Origin: Clytia hemisphaerica
Taxonomy: Eukaryota; Cnidaria; Hydrozoa; Leptothecata; Clytiidae
Assembly: GCA_902728285.1 (NCBI GenBank)
Contig: CACVBU010000895.1
Coordinates: forward strand, 62,001 to 126,000
DNA: 64,000 nt
Direction of reading: 5' to 3'
The number at the start of each line of letters is the position of its first letter. The stretch's first letter is position 1. Made by a program: the position numbers and the translations under genes. Positions 23,801 to 34,013 of the stretch are shown piece after piece. The notes beneath the pieces are model-generated. The model was not told the DNA's origin. It did not search any database and saw only the letters and a program-made list of their open reading frames with translations.

Positions 23801-26800
23801 AGAGTGCAGTGCGACCATGTTGGCAAGATCTATGTGGAACTCATTCAAATCATCTTCGTTGGTACATGTTTCGAGAGCAGGTACTGCTAAAGGATCATAG
23901 TCAGGGGGGTCTCTTGTTCCTTCTGGAGGCGCCCATCCTTCTTTATTAGGATTCCATTCAAGATCTTCATTTTCTGTTAAAACCTCTGAGCCACCAGCAG
24001 GATGCAAACTCGTGAACATTGGTGAGAATACCCCATCAGAATTCTTAGATACAGTTTGAAGCCATTCATGTAATTCTCTTGCTCTTTGTTCTTCTCCACA
24101 ATCAAGACTCTCTTCTACCTCTTTGGCATGTTTTTCAGAAAAGATAACACCATGAGAATGGATTTGACCACGTCCTTTGGCAAACTCGAATCTGAACCAA
24201 AAGGAGTTTGTTTGAAGAAGTTTAGAGATTACAGTATTGTAATAATTGATGGTCCTGGCACTGAAGTAGCTTGTTACAATGTGCTGGTTTTCGAGCACTG
24301 TCTGTCTGAAGAACCTTGAATCAGTTGAAAGCCGATCATAATAGTCTTGCTGATTAATGCCGCATGATTGGGCCTTATACCTGGACAGTATTAAGGCTAG
24401 AGACGTCCAATGGAACTCCGCCATGGAGTTCGTATGGAAGTATGCGGGTAAATCACCAAACTCCTTTCTGCGATAGTGCATAAATGCTTCAAGCTCTTTT
24501 TTTCTTTCGACCCAGTAAGGGTGGGTATTGACAAGATTACCACCCATCTTTATGATCTTGAGTGGGACACTCTGATCATTGTTTTCATTCAGATTTGTTC
24601 TGAGTTCGTCAATTGTCAGATGTGCATCATTCAACTGCTGGGCGACCAAAAAGCTTCCATGGTCAAGTGCCTGTTGCCGCAATTTCAGGTTATGGAGAAG
24701 AAATTTCAGAAATGGATGCTTTGGAACACGATCTTCCCCAACAAAATAAATATGTTGTATCCATTCGTCGAGATGTACAGTTACCAACTTCTTGCAGGTG
24801 ATGTCACAACTTCCATTGACAAAGATGTCAGGAGCAACCATGGTAAAAAAACCAGGCGTTTTCAATTCCTTTATGGGAACTTCTCGAGTTCGATCCCAAT
24901 CAGCGGATGCAACACCGCCTTGATGTAGAATTTCTTCAGATCCAGTCATTTTTTGTATGATCATCTTGAGCTCCTTATCAGCATCCTGTGGATCGACAGG
25001 ACAGGTGATGCCTGACCCAGTAACACTGTCATCTCCCTCGTTGAATGGAATGAAAAATTGATTGGGAGCAGGTCCTTTTTCATCTTCTGTCATGTCCTCC
25101 TGTGTTTCAACAACTTTTAGTCCTGGCAGCTGAGCGGCCTCGTCTGGAAGTTGATTTATTCTATCTTGATGGATGACTGTGTCAGCATAATATGAATTGG
25201 GGAAGTATTGAAAGTATCTTCCATTCAGCTGAACACCCATACAGTTTGGCCCATCATATTTTTGGGTCTCAGGCTGTTCATCTTCATAGCCTCCATTTGG
25301 ATATCCAAAGCAAAGTCCATCCAGTGCTTGCTCAACTTTATGTCTCCTAACACCATATTGCTTACTGGTGATGTTTTGATTTTTCCTTTTCAAAATGATT
25401 ACACCAATCTCCTCTGGCAGCAATGGTAGGTGTTTAGCTATCGACATCTTGTTAGGGATGCTGACACTGTGACCTTTACTTGAGAGCATACCATAACGAA
25501 GTAGATGAATATTAGTACATACAGTGATTTTAGCAATCATCAATCTCTCAACCATGGTAAGGTGTTGAAGAAAAGGTGGCGTGGGAAGAAAATGCATTCC
25601 ATTGTGACGGATCCTGTCTGAAGATGGCCCCAAATCTTTATCATCAGTTGTAAGGTGTCCAGAAAACTTTGCAGGTTTCTTCAGGGATGCTTGTTTTTCC
25701 TTACCCTTGTTGGAGCTATTGTTCCTCTTGTTTATTCTGTTTGACTCAGAGGTTCTTTTTGTTCGATCCTTTCGACATCGATCACAAATGCCAGCTTTGT
25801 TAACCTTCCAGACCTTTATTTTGACACGTGCTTGAGCATTGTTATAGGATGGGTTGTATACTGGACGTGTTTCTCTGCATACTACACATGTCGCCACGCC
25901 ATGATTATTTTCACCCTCCAAAAAGTCAATAACTGATTGACCAACCTCAGGATTTGGGTGAAGAGAGTCAAACACATGGCCATCGGGCTGGACAGCATCG
26001 TTACCAGGTACAGGATTAATATCCACATCCATTGGAATAGGTGGGTTTTGATCCTCTATGATTGGGATATCTGGCTGTAAAGGATCCTCTTGTGAATTTT
26101 CAATAGGGACGTCAATATTGTCAGCAACATTGTCTTTTCGGCATTGTTGCAAATTGTTGAAGTCAGCTAAATCATCTTGCTTCTGCTGCTTTATTTTTCT
26201 TCTTTGATATTTGATTTTATTCTTTATCTTTTTTGTGCGTGATTTGGTTTGTTCGTCTGTTTCATTATTAGCAGGTTGAACATAGGGAACATTATTGTCT
26301 TGACATTGTTGAAGGAGTTTTTTTTCAGCCAATCGAGACTTTGAATGTGAAATATGGTGATGTTTGTAACGTCTTTGTTTACTATCAGACCCACTACTGT
26401 GTTTACCACGCGCAGATATACTAAAGTCCATTTCCATTTCATCACAATCATCAAAAAAGAAGATTGGTTGAAGACAGTTGCGTCCCTCAAAATGCAATAT
26501 TGTGTCATTTGTTGGTACTAATGACTGAAAATGGTCGTTGTTGGAAGATGCCAAAAACATCTCTATGCCAGAAGAAGCTGCAGGGTTCAAATCAAAATAC
26601 GGTCTATCTTGTGTGCTTGTTTCACAGGTGATGCAGATATTTACATCCAAATAATAGGCAGTTGCAAGACAGAGAATGTACTCAGCATAAACTGCATTCT
26701 TTTCTTGATTTGCCAAAAATATTTCCCATTGATCACCCCCCAGATTAATTTGGTTTTGCATAATGACGTTTTGTAATCCGAAATTCTGGACTATATGATA

Positions 26801-27643
26801 AAAGTCTGTATCAGGCTGCATGTCTTTAAGAAATTTGACAACTGCTTTTCTTAACTCTCCAATGTCTGTGTATCTTCGATCTTCAGGGAGTCCTTCATAA
26901 ACAGCACCTCGGTGTATTTGCTCTACGATGGCATGGAAAAAACAGTTACCATCTCCAGGGGTTGGACTGTGATGGGAGACATCAAGACCAATGAAGCGTG
27001 CTTGGGCAACCATATAATATGCTCTCTTTGCAATTCGTTCTTTTGGAGAAGGCACCCTTGTCATTTTAGAATTACTTGTTTGAAGGGAGTTTTCAACATC
27101 AAATGGTAAAACACTTTCTTCTGTTGAAGGTACGAGGGACTGAAATAGATTATAATCTGATGATGACAAAAACATCTGAATGCCAGAAGAAGCCCCAGGG
27201 TGCAATTCAAAATATGGAATGTTTTGAGTGCTTGATTGACTAGTGATCAAAATGTTGACATCTAAAAAAAAGGCAGCTGCAACACGAATAAGGAAATCAG
27301 CCTTGGTTTCGTTCTTCTCTTGATTAGCCAAATACATCTCCCATTGAGGGCCAGAGAAACGATTTTGATTTTGTTCACAATAATATTGGTAAAACGCCGT
27401 CTCAGGTGTCAGGTCTCTCAGGAATTCAATGACTGCTATTCTTAATTTTCCAATGTCTTCAAATCGTTTTTCCTTTGGAAGTGTGAAATAAACATTGGGC
27501 CGATGAATTTGCTCAAGAATAGCATGATAAAAGCAGTTACCATCAGTAGGTGTAGGGCGATGTAGCACCATGTCCAGTCCAATACTACAGGCTCGAGCTA
27601 CCAAAAAGTTTGCTTGTTCAGTCATATTAGATATTTGTGTCAC
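20834..27643 (-). CDS. Helentron-type Helitron RepHel protein with tandem OTU domains
   Basis: One uninterrupted 2269-codon ORF for rolling-circle DNA transposition. In order: OTU protease domain 1 (DGNCF, Cys37); OTU domain 2 (DGNCF, Cys234, with DHFQSLVP, His371); a basic linker; a Cys-pair zinc motif (CVVC near 585, CDRC near 622); a DUF6570-like region (~690-750); the Helitron Rep domain with HUH motif HSH (1162-1164) and a two-tyrosine motif YICSY (Tyr1373, Tyr1377); and a PIF1-like helicase with Walker A GFGGTGKS (1749-1756, Lys1755), Walker B DE (1848-1849), GDLGQL, QTMRQ and TALSRVE. In OTU1 the position matching His371 is Leu166, so OTU1 looks catalytically dead. I see no apurinic-type endonuclease domain. 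No stop or frameshift appears, implying recent activity. Ends of the element were not located with certainty. Confidence 0.93.
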   Translation of the reverse strand: MTQISNMTEQANFLVARACSIGLDMVLHRPTPTDGNCFYHAILEQIHRPNVYFTLPKEKRFEDIGKLRIAVIEFLRDLTPETAFYQYYCEQNQNRFSGPQWEMYLANQEKNETKADFLIRVAAAFFLDVNILITSQSSTQNIPYFELHPGASSGIQMFLSSSDYNLFQSLVPSTEESVLPFDVENSLQTSNSKMTRVPSPKERIAKRAYYMVAQARFIGLDVSHHSPTPGDGNCFFHAIVEQIHRGAVYEGLPEDRRYTDIGELRKAVVKFLKDMQPDTDFYHIVQNFGLQNVIMQNQINLGGDQWEIFLANQEKNAVYAEYILCLATAYYLDVNICITCETSTQDRPYFDLNPAASSGIEMFLASSNNDHFQSLVPTNDTILHFEGRNCLQPIFFFDDCDEMEMDFSISARGKHSSGSDSKQRRYKHHHISHSKSRLAEKKLLQQCQDNNVPYVQPANNETDEQTKSRTKKIKNKIKYQRRKIKQQKQDDLADFNNLQQCRKDNVADNIDVPIENSQEDPLQPDIPIIEDQNPPIPMDVDINPVPGNDAVQPDGHVFDSLHPNPEVGQSVIDFLEGENNHGVATCVVCRETRPVYNPSYNNAQARVKIKVWKVNKAGICDRCRKDRTKRTSESNRINKRNNSSNKGKEKQASLKKPAKFSGHLTTDDKDLGPSSDRIRHNGMHFLPTPPFLQHLTMVERLMIAKITVCTNIHLLRYGMLSSKGHSVSIPNKMSIAKHLPLLPEEIGVIILKRKNQNITSKQYGVRRHKVEQALDGLCFGYPNGGYEDEQPETQKYDGPNCMGVQLNGRYFQYFPNSYYADTVIHQDRINQLPDEAAQLPGLKVVETQEDMTEDEKGPAPNQFFIPFNEGDDSVTGSGITCPVDPQDADKELKMIIQKMTGSEEILHQGGVASADWDRTREVPIKELKTPGFFTMVAPDIFVNGSCDITCKKLVTVHLDEWIQHIYFVGEDRVPKHPFLKFLLHNLKLRQQALDHGSFLVAQQLNDAHLTIDELRTNLNENNDQSVPLKIIKMGGNLVNTHPYWVERKKELEAFMHYRRKEFGDLPAYFHTNSMAEFHWTSLALILSRYKAQSCGINQQDYYDRLSTDSRFFRQTVLENQHIVTSYFSARTINYYNTVISKLLQTNSFWFRFEFAKGRGQIHSHGVIFSEKHAKEVEESLDCGEEQRARELHEWLQTVSKNSDGVFSPMFTSLHPAGGSEVLTENEDLEWNPNKEGWAPPEGTRDPPDYDPLAVPALETCTNEDDLNEFHIDLANMVALHSCNGYCLKKKKKESKTRYCRSHFGKEDPITKKTPGKELHPFEPRIVSGGHPRYEGPRDHPRMLNHIKTLLISWQANCDCQALIDQDLLNLVKYICSYCCKGACSTEDFVTIYRELLDSAEIGTTVKNVTHRLLMQIVGIVDVPSAAADFINAGGQLYHSTNKIQRVGLSGYRQLNSKGPKNDENATNETPLDQFLGESRRQEDPDRTLYDNTKICRCKPPCGRDHVPLFTGTDVKPIWPLSEKFCKGQLMIHSKGTWRTPDDLKDEEEQFSDAFADFLNDSPDCPEFLKEIVALSKQNYDKKVERDRRRNRNVNQDEIQENRDVQLSQPPSIQLSQDSQQSSQDSVYNDLRLGEALLRDIRLNNNVNFDAIIGDANLFDGGPGFDWNLYGKECFGSNEWPANTKTWLKDQYDEAEDMINTHLNNHDLPDVNLLWANPKQRLIIAINLEKLLDVAIGEEETEPLRLLVQGFGGTGKSFTINAITYIARRLFRRNGSALNIAPTGAASTLIPDGRTLHSTTPIPFMTRNERSTVNMIDHTMNSKKLKKLQTVINFNKETKSHGLYALNMDERSMYSPRLLAWCNQRFMEATEDFNHDFGNIPVVNFFGDLGQLGPIEGKDLHIHPSKNVTPENLKGHGIYKNFTQCVVLTQTMRQKPDQKTLLERLMRIRSGNITQQDWLDINAKYEKNMTEEQKAYFQNGRVITLNETWQEVFDENREKLTELGVPIATIPCTEGRGTCHKTTGQKQMGQIPGISYLAVGCPVMLTKNQGPLTTFGLNNGAIGTVIAILYAEGHRPPSTPDAVIVNFEGYKGPAWLDDHPKWVPIVPLKTLCDAHSSCTRTGLPLIAAYSIPIAKSQGMTIGEGKPATHMRVKLQQKNFMEALSLGTTYTALSRVETDSRWCLVEEIPQDRLLYINTHPAMPGRREEEERLNTMSDETIAQYSHYMEDIDSYINLLNRFDSVCNDGIISTDCRRNNDSCPCLLCKSTHRQ

Positions 27644-28062
27644 TTTGATGATAACCTAGAAAATGTAAGAAAATAGATTATAAAACATTCATCACTATGA
27701 AAGGAAAATAGAGGCTGATGTATGGGAAAATTTTGGAAAATCTTCCCATAGTGGCTATTTGTTGCAGTAATGTAACAATAAGTTCTTTGAGAAAACACTT
27801 TTTAGTCAATTAATAGTCTAATTACCTTTAAGTTAATATTAATATAACATATGCATTGCTAATCAGTTACTTTTTTGAAGCAGGCTACACGGCTTTTTGC
27901 ACAATGCAATTGCGTTTTTTTGCATGACAACAAGCCTAAACTGCCCAGAATTTGCCCGTTGTTAGGAAAATTCATTGTGATGTCAGTTTTTTCTAAGGAA
28001 AATGAACACTGCGTTGACACCATTTGTCTAAATTTAGATTTTTTTATGTCAGAAATTAAAAT
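27644..28062. other. 5' leader region of the Helentron
   Basis: AT-rich stretch between the ORF start and the ~308-bp array. It probably contains the promoter and possibly the 5' terminus, but no diagnostic end could be read. Confidence 0.35.
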
Positions 28063-31000
28063 ATCAACACAATCGCAAGTGTATAAAAAGTATATAATTA
28101 TAATAATCACGCAGTTTGAGAAAATACTAAATACTTATGTGTCTGTGTAATCTTTAAGCTTACTTGGGTGCTTACTATTGAAATTTGAACGATTTCGGTA
28201 CAGCGGCAATAAAATATCAGTATCGGTATCGGTATGGGGTACAGCATCTCCATAGGAAAACGTAAACGCAAAACTTTAAAAAAAATTCTCTTAGAAGTCC
28301 CAGCAATATATTACAGATACAAATAACTACAAAAATGATTTAAAAAAAAGAGAAACCCAAAAGTATCAAAACAATCGCAAGTCAAGTGTATAAAATAATC
28401 ACGCAGTTTGAGGAAAAAACTAAATACTTATCTGTCTGTGTAACCTTTAAGCTTACTTGGTTGCTTATTTACTTGGGTACTTACTATTGAAATTTGAACG
28501 ATTTCGGTACAGCGGCAATTGGATATCGGTATCGGTATCGGTATGGGGTACAGCATCTCCATAGGAAAACGTAAACGCAAAACTTTAAAAAAAATTCTCT
28601 TAGAAGTCCCAGCAATATATTACAGATACAAATAACTACAAAAATGATTTAAAAAAAAAGAGAAACCCAAAAGTATCAAAACAATCGCAAGTCAAGTGTA
28701 TAAAATAATCACGCAGTTTGAGAAAAAAACTAAATACTTATCTGTGTCTGTGTAACCTTTAAAAGCTTACTTGGTTGCTTATTTACTTGGGTGCTTACTA
28801 TTGAAATTTGAACGATTTCGGTACAGCGGCAATTGGATATCGGTATCGGTATGGGGTACAGCATCTCCATAGGAAAACGTAAACGCAAAACTTAAAAAAA
28901 ATTCTCTTCGAAGTTCCCATATATTACAGATACAAAAAACTGCAAAAATGATTAAAAAAAAAAGCGAAACCCAAAAGTATCAACACAATCGCAAGTCAAG
29001 TGTATAAAATAATGATGCAGTTTGAGAAAAAACTAAATACTTATCGTGTCTGTGTAACCTTTAAAAGCTTACTTGGTTGCTTATTTACTTGGGTGCTTAC
29101 TATTGAAATTTGAACGATTTCGGTACAGCGGCAATTGGATATCGGTATCGGTATCGGTATGGGGTACAGCATCTCCATAGGAAAACGTAAACGCAAAACT
29201 TTAAAAAAAATTCTCTTAGAAGTCCCAGCAATATATTACAGATACAAATAACTACAAAAATGATTTAAAAAAAAAGAGAAACCCAAAAGTATCAAAACAA
29301 TCGCAAGTCAAGTGTATAAAATAATGACGCAGTTTGAGAAAAAAACTAAATACTTATCTGTCTGTGTAACCTTTAAGCTTACTTGGTTGCTTATTTACTT
29401 GGGTGCTTACTATTGAAATTTGAACGATTTCGGTACAGCGGCAATTGGATATCGGTATCGGTATCGGTATGGGGTACAGCATCTCCATAGGAAAGCGTAA
29501 ACGCAAAACTTAAAAAAAAATTCTCTTCGAAGTTCCCATATATTACAGATACAAAAAACTGCAAAAATGATTAAAAAAAAAAGCGTAACCCAAAAGTATC
29601 AACACAATCGCAAGTCAAGTGTATAAAATAATGATGCAGTTTGAGAAAAAACTAAATACTTATCGTGTCTGTGTAACCTTTAAAAGCTTACTTGGTTGCT
29701 TATTTACTTGGGTGCTTACTATTGAAATTTGAACGATTTCGGTACAGCGGCAATTGGATATCGGTATCGGTATGGGGTACAGCATCTCCATAGGAAAACG
29801 TAAACGCAAAACTTTAAAAAAAATTCTCTTCGAAGTTCCCATATATTACAGATACAAAAAACTGCAAAAATGATTAAAAAAAAAAGCGAAACCCAAAAGT
29901 ATCAACACAATCGCAAGTCAAGTGTATAAAATATTGATGCAGTTTGAGAAAAAACTAAATACTTATCGTGTCTGTGTAACCTTTAAAAGCTTACTTGGTT
30001 GCTTATTTACTTGGGTGCTTACTATTGAAATTTGAACGATTTCGGTACAGCGGCAATTGGATATCGGTATCAGTATCGGTATGGGGTACAGCATCTCCAT
30101 AGGAAAACGTAAACGCAAAACTTTAAAAAAAATTCTCTTAGAAGTCCCAGCAATATATTACAGATACAAATAACTACAAAAATGATTTAAAAAAAAGAGA
30201 AACCCAAAAGTATCAAAACAATCGCAAGTCAAGTGTATAAAATAATCACGCAGTTTGAGAAAAAACTAAATACTTATCTGTCTGTGTAACCTTTAAGCTT
30301 ACTTGGTTGCTTATTTACTTGGGTACTTACTATTGAAATTTGAACGATTTCGGTACAGCGGCAATTGGATATCGGTATCAGTATCGGTATGGGGTACAGC
30401 ATCTCCATAGGAAAAAGTAAACGCAAAACTTTAAAAAAAATTCTCTTAGAAGTCCCAGCAATATATTACAGATACAAATAACTACAAAAATGATTTAAAA
30501 AAAAAGAGAAACCCAAAAGTATCAAAACAATCGCAAGTCAAGTGTATAAAATAATCACGCAGTTTGAGAAAAAACTAAATACTTATCTGTCTGTGTAACC
30601 TTTAAGCTTACTTGGTTGCTTATTTACTTGGGTACTTACTATTGAAATTTGAACGATTTCGGTACAGCGGCAATTGGATATCGGTATCGGTATCGGTATG
30701 GGGTACAGCATATCCATAGTAAAACGTAAACGCAAAACTTTAAAAAAAATTCTCTTAGAAGTCCCAGCAATATATTACAGATACAAAAAACTGCAAAAAT
30801 GATTAAAAAAAAAAGCGAAACCCAAAAGTATCAACACAATCGCAAGTCAAGTGTATAAAATATTGATGCAGTTTGAGAAAAAACTAAATACTTATCGTGT
30901 CTGTGTAACCTTTAAAAGCTTACTTGGTTGCTTATTTACTTGGGTGCTTACTATTGAAATTTGAACGATTTCGGTACAGCGGCAATTGGATATCGGTATC

Positions 31001-31143
31001 GGTATGGGGTACAACATCTCCATAGGAAAACGTAAACGCAAAACTTTAAAACAAATTCTCTTGGAAGTTCCCATATATTACAGATACAAAAAAACTACAA
31101 AAATTATTTAAAAAAAAAGCGAAACCCAAAAGTATCAACACAA
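28063..31143. repeat. tandem array, ~308-bp period (302-314), ten copies
   Basis: GATTTCGGTACAGCGG recurs at 28191, 28500, 28814, 29116, 29426, 29735, 30038, 30346, 30655 and 30967. Unit length varies because of nested (CGGTAT)2-4 copy number, poly-A length and two sequence types: a long type with AGAAGTCCCAGCAATATATT, and a short type with GAAGTTCCCATATATT and CTTTAAAAGCTT. The unit at 30655 starts as the long type and ends as the short type. Identical 60-codon ORFs inside the units are repeat artefacts. The array directly precedes the Helentron. Confidence 0.9.
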
Positions 31144-31737
31144 TACCTGTTGACTTGAAAAACTTGAAAAACGAATGAGATTCTGTTTCTTTTGAAATCT
31201 TTTCAAATCAGCTTTGGCTTTTAACTTTTCTTTGCTTTCGTTGGGTTGTGGTTGTGACCAGTGTACGAAATGAACAGCTGGTTGCCGACGATACGCTTCA
31301 GAAACGGAAAACGTACAACTCTGAACAAACAGATTCACTTGAACCTACGCCTCATCAAAGACGTTCCGCAAATTGAATCAACGTATCACGACAAAAAAGC
31401 TAGTGCCTCGCTGTCTCACGCCTAAATGGTATTTGTTTGTTTTTGCGGAGTTGCCAAACAACAGACAGTCGGGTACAGGCGATAATTCTCCATATTGGGA
31501 CTTAAGACAGTTGCACACGACGACGAAATTCTGAATGGAAACGAGGCTTAAAAAGGGTAAAAATCGATTTTATCACCCCGCATATCAGCTATTTTTCCCG
31601 CGCTTTTGCCAAAAGAATCGCACTCGCTCGCTGCGCTCGCTCGTGCGTAATGACACTCAACATTGTAGGGAGGGGGAGGGGAGGGAAATGACAAGAAAAA
31701 ACCCTAGAATATGTAAAATTCCATTTACTTTTTGCCA
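31144..31737. other. intergenic with a G-quadruplex motif
   Basis: No gene is called. A CG-rich block (CGCTCGCTGCGCTCGCTCG, ~31626-31644) is followed at 31668-31685 by GGGAGGGGGAGGGGAGGG, a textbook four-run G-quadruplex motif. A 67-codon minus-strand ORF at 31338-31135 has a charged tail but no recognisable family. Confidence 0.5.
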
Positions 31738-33130
31738 GGATTGTAGATACTCGTGGAGTGTTCCTTAATATTTCCAAAACTTTTGACAGAGTTTGGCATG
31801 ATGGTTTAATTTTCAAACTTAAGTCATATGGTGTTTCTGGCTCCCTTCTTCTATTAATCCAGAATTTTCTTCACGCGAGACGGCAGCGGGTTGTTCTTGA
31901 TGGTCAAGCTTCTGAATGGACGGAAGTCTTGGCCGGTATACCTCAGGGATCTATTCTCGGACCTCTCTATTTTTTATTTACATTAATGACCTCCCTGAAG
32001 AAATCATTTCCATGATCAAAATGTTTGCTGATGATCCATTCTTGTTTTCGCTTATCCTAGACCATATTCGCTGGTCTCAAGAACTGAACAGTGACAGGCA
32101 GAAGATAAGTGAGTGGGCTCATCAATGGAAAATGTCCTTAAACCCTGATCCTTCTAAACAGGCAGTTGAAGTGTACCTTACCCGGAGGTTTAATCCAGCT
32201 GACCCCCCAGAAATTACTTTCAATAATGCAGCCATCGCAGTTCAGGATCATCAAAAACATCTTGGTCTCATACTTGATCAAAAGCTGGCTGATAAAAAAA
32301 GCTAATCAAGGTATTGGTCTTATTCGCAGACTTCGTAAATTTCTACCCAGGGATTCTCTTGTCACTATATACATAACCTATGTTAGACCACACCTAGATT
32401 ATGGAGATATCGTATATGATCGTCCTGGTAATTCTACATTTTCTGAAAAACTCGAGTCTGTTCAATATGATGCTTGTCTTGCAATTACTGGATACTTCAG
32501 AGGAACATCCAGAGAAAAAATTTACCTTGAGTTAGGCTTTGAAAGCCTGGCAGACAGGCGATTAATTAGAAGACTCGTATTTTTTTTACAAAATAATAAA
32601 AGGCTTTGCTCCTGCTTATGTTACCAATATTCTTCCTCCCCAGAGAGGAGAGGAAGAGCGCAATGCAGGGCGAAGGATAAAACCACTATTCGAGGTACCT
32701 TTCTGTAGAACTGAGCGTTATCGTGCCTCTTTCTTTCCCTTTTGCATAAATGAATGGAGTAACCTCGGAGATCATATACGAAATCTTCCCACTATTAAGT
32801 CTTTCAAGCAAGCTATTCTCCGATGTTGTTATTGTTCTCCTTAACCGATTAAGGGTTGGTTTCAGTTTCGTGAGCATAAGTTCAGACATAATTTTGCAGA
32901 CACATTTGACCCCTTCTGCAACTGTCGACAAAATTCAGTAGAAACAACACAGCATTTTCGGACGCATTGCTCTGATTACTATAACGACAGACTTTTGATG
33001 TTCGACAGCCTTCTTAAACTTGACACAACCTTGTTTCCATTTAATCCCAAAACATTGTGTAGAATACTCCTTTATGGCGACCCCAATTTTACCAATTATT
33101 ACCCAATTTTTATGATTTTGTCCAAAATCA
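31738..33130 (+). pseudogene. LINE (jockey/CR1-like) reverse transcriptase, frameshifted
   Basis: Fragments of one RT protein read in changing frames. RT motif A is FLNISKTFDRVWHDG, in which the usual catalytic Asp is Asn. GIPQGSILGPL follows, then motif C as FADDPFLFS in another frame, then the thumb/C-terminal region (RPHLDYGDIVYD, ACLAITGYFRGTSREKIY, ELGFESLADRR) in a third. A further shift gives RYRASFFPFCINEW, and a Cys/His-containing tail (LLYGDPNFTNYY) reaches ~33110. There are at least three frameshifts and no endonuclease. It is a dead, 5'-truncated copy unrelated in detail to the LINE at 0-1.5 kb. Confidence 0.8.
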
Positions 33131-34013
33131 TGATATATTGGGCATAAAGATAAAATCTATCTGTGATACAAGTCGTTTTGGGGGACCGTGATTTTAGTCT
33201 TTTACTCTAACTGCTCTCCTATCTCTTTTTGTTTTTGGTCAGCTTAAGCTGAGCATTCAAATAGGTAAAATTTTCTTCCATCATCATCATAAGACGGCAA
33301 AAAAAAAATCCGATTTCCCGATCTCACTTTGATTTCTAAGGTTTCTTCCGATCGGGTTAACTTTTTGGGTACTTTTAGCGTGTGTTGTTTTTACAGATCA
33401 TAATGTGGTGTTTCAAGATGGCGGCTTAAGCGATAAGTCGATAAAGTGTTGTTCCAAAGTAGGTATTTCCACTGTGAATCTGTTGCAAACTTCAATTTCT
33501 GTCATTTATTTTTTTAACTTGGCAAAACAAACACATGATTTTCATCAAGGGATTCTTTTTCTACATCTTGTGAAGGTTTAAATCCGTTTGCTCAAGTTTT
33601 TGTTTATGTTGAATTTCCTGATACTTTTTATTGTTGCTTTTTATTACAGTAGATTTTGCAATAAAAACATATTTTTCTTGTTTGACTCCAGAGGGGCATT
33701 GATGGTGTTATAATGTTATTGGAATTTGATAAAGTATACAAAAATTCATACAGCTACTGTCTAAATTTGATAAAAACTGGATGCACTCGTGTTTTTTTGG
33801 ACTTGGACGTGTTTGGCTTCAGACGACCCTGCCGATACACCAGACATTCCGGCGTTATTTTTTGTCTGGTGTATTCTTCATTAAATTTTCAAAAGGGCAC
33901 ACCGGACTACACCGGACTGTCTAGTACCGTAAATTGCTCCAACTTGGGACGAGTGTACGCAACATGGGACTTGTTGATATCTGGCCTGTATTTTCACTTA
34001 CTGTTAAAGTGTC
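33131..34013. other. intergenic, no gene seen
   Basis: AT-rich. A 118-codon plus-strand ORF at 33713-34069 overlaps the start of the DIRS-homologous sequence and has no recognisable domain. Confidence 0.4.

Noticed and set aside
20991..27109. Plus-strand ORFs of 60-158 codons inside the Helentron
   Set aside because: They are antisense or other-frame shadows of the 2269-codon gene with no family resemblance.
29660..31074. Two identical 60-codon ORFs in the 308-bp array
   Set aside because: They are two copies of the same repeat unit, absent from other units; no coding signal.
31135..31338. 67-codon minus-strand ORF next to the 308-bp array
   Set aside because: It has some protein-like features (charged C-terminal half) but no splice partner, no motif and no supporting context.
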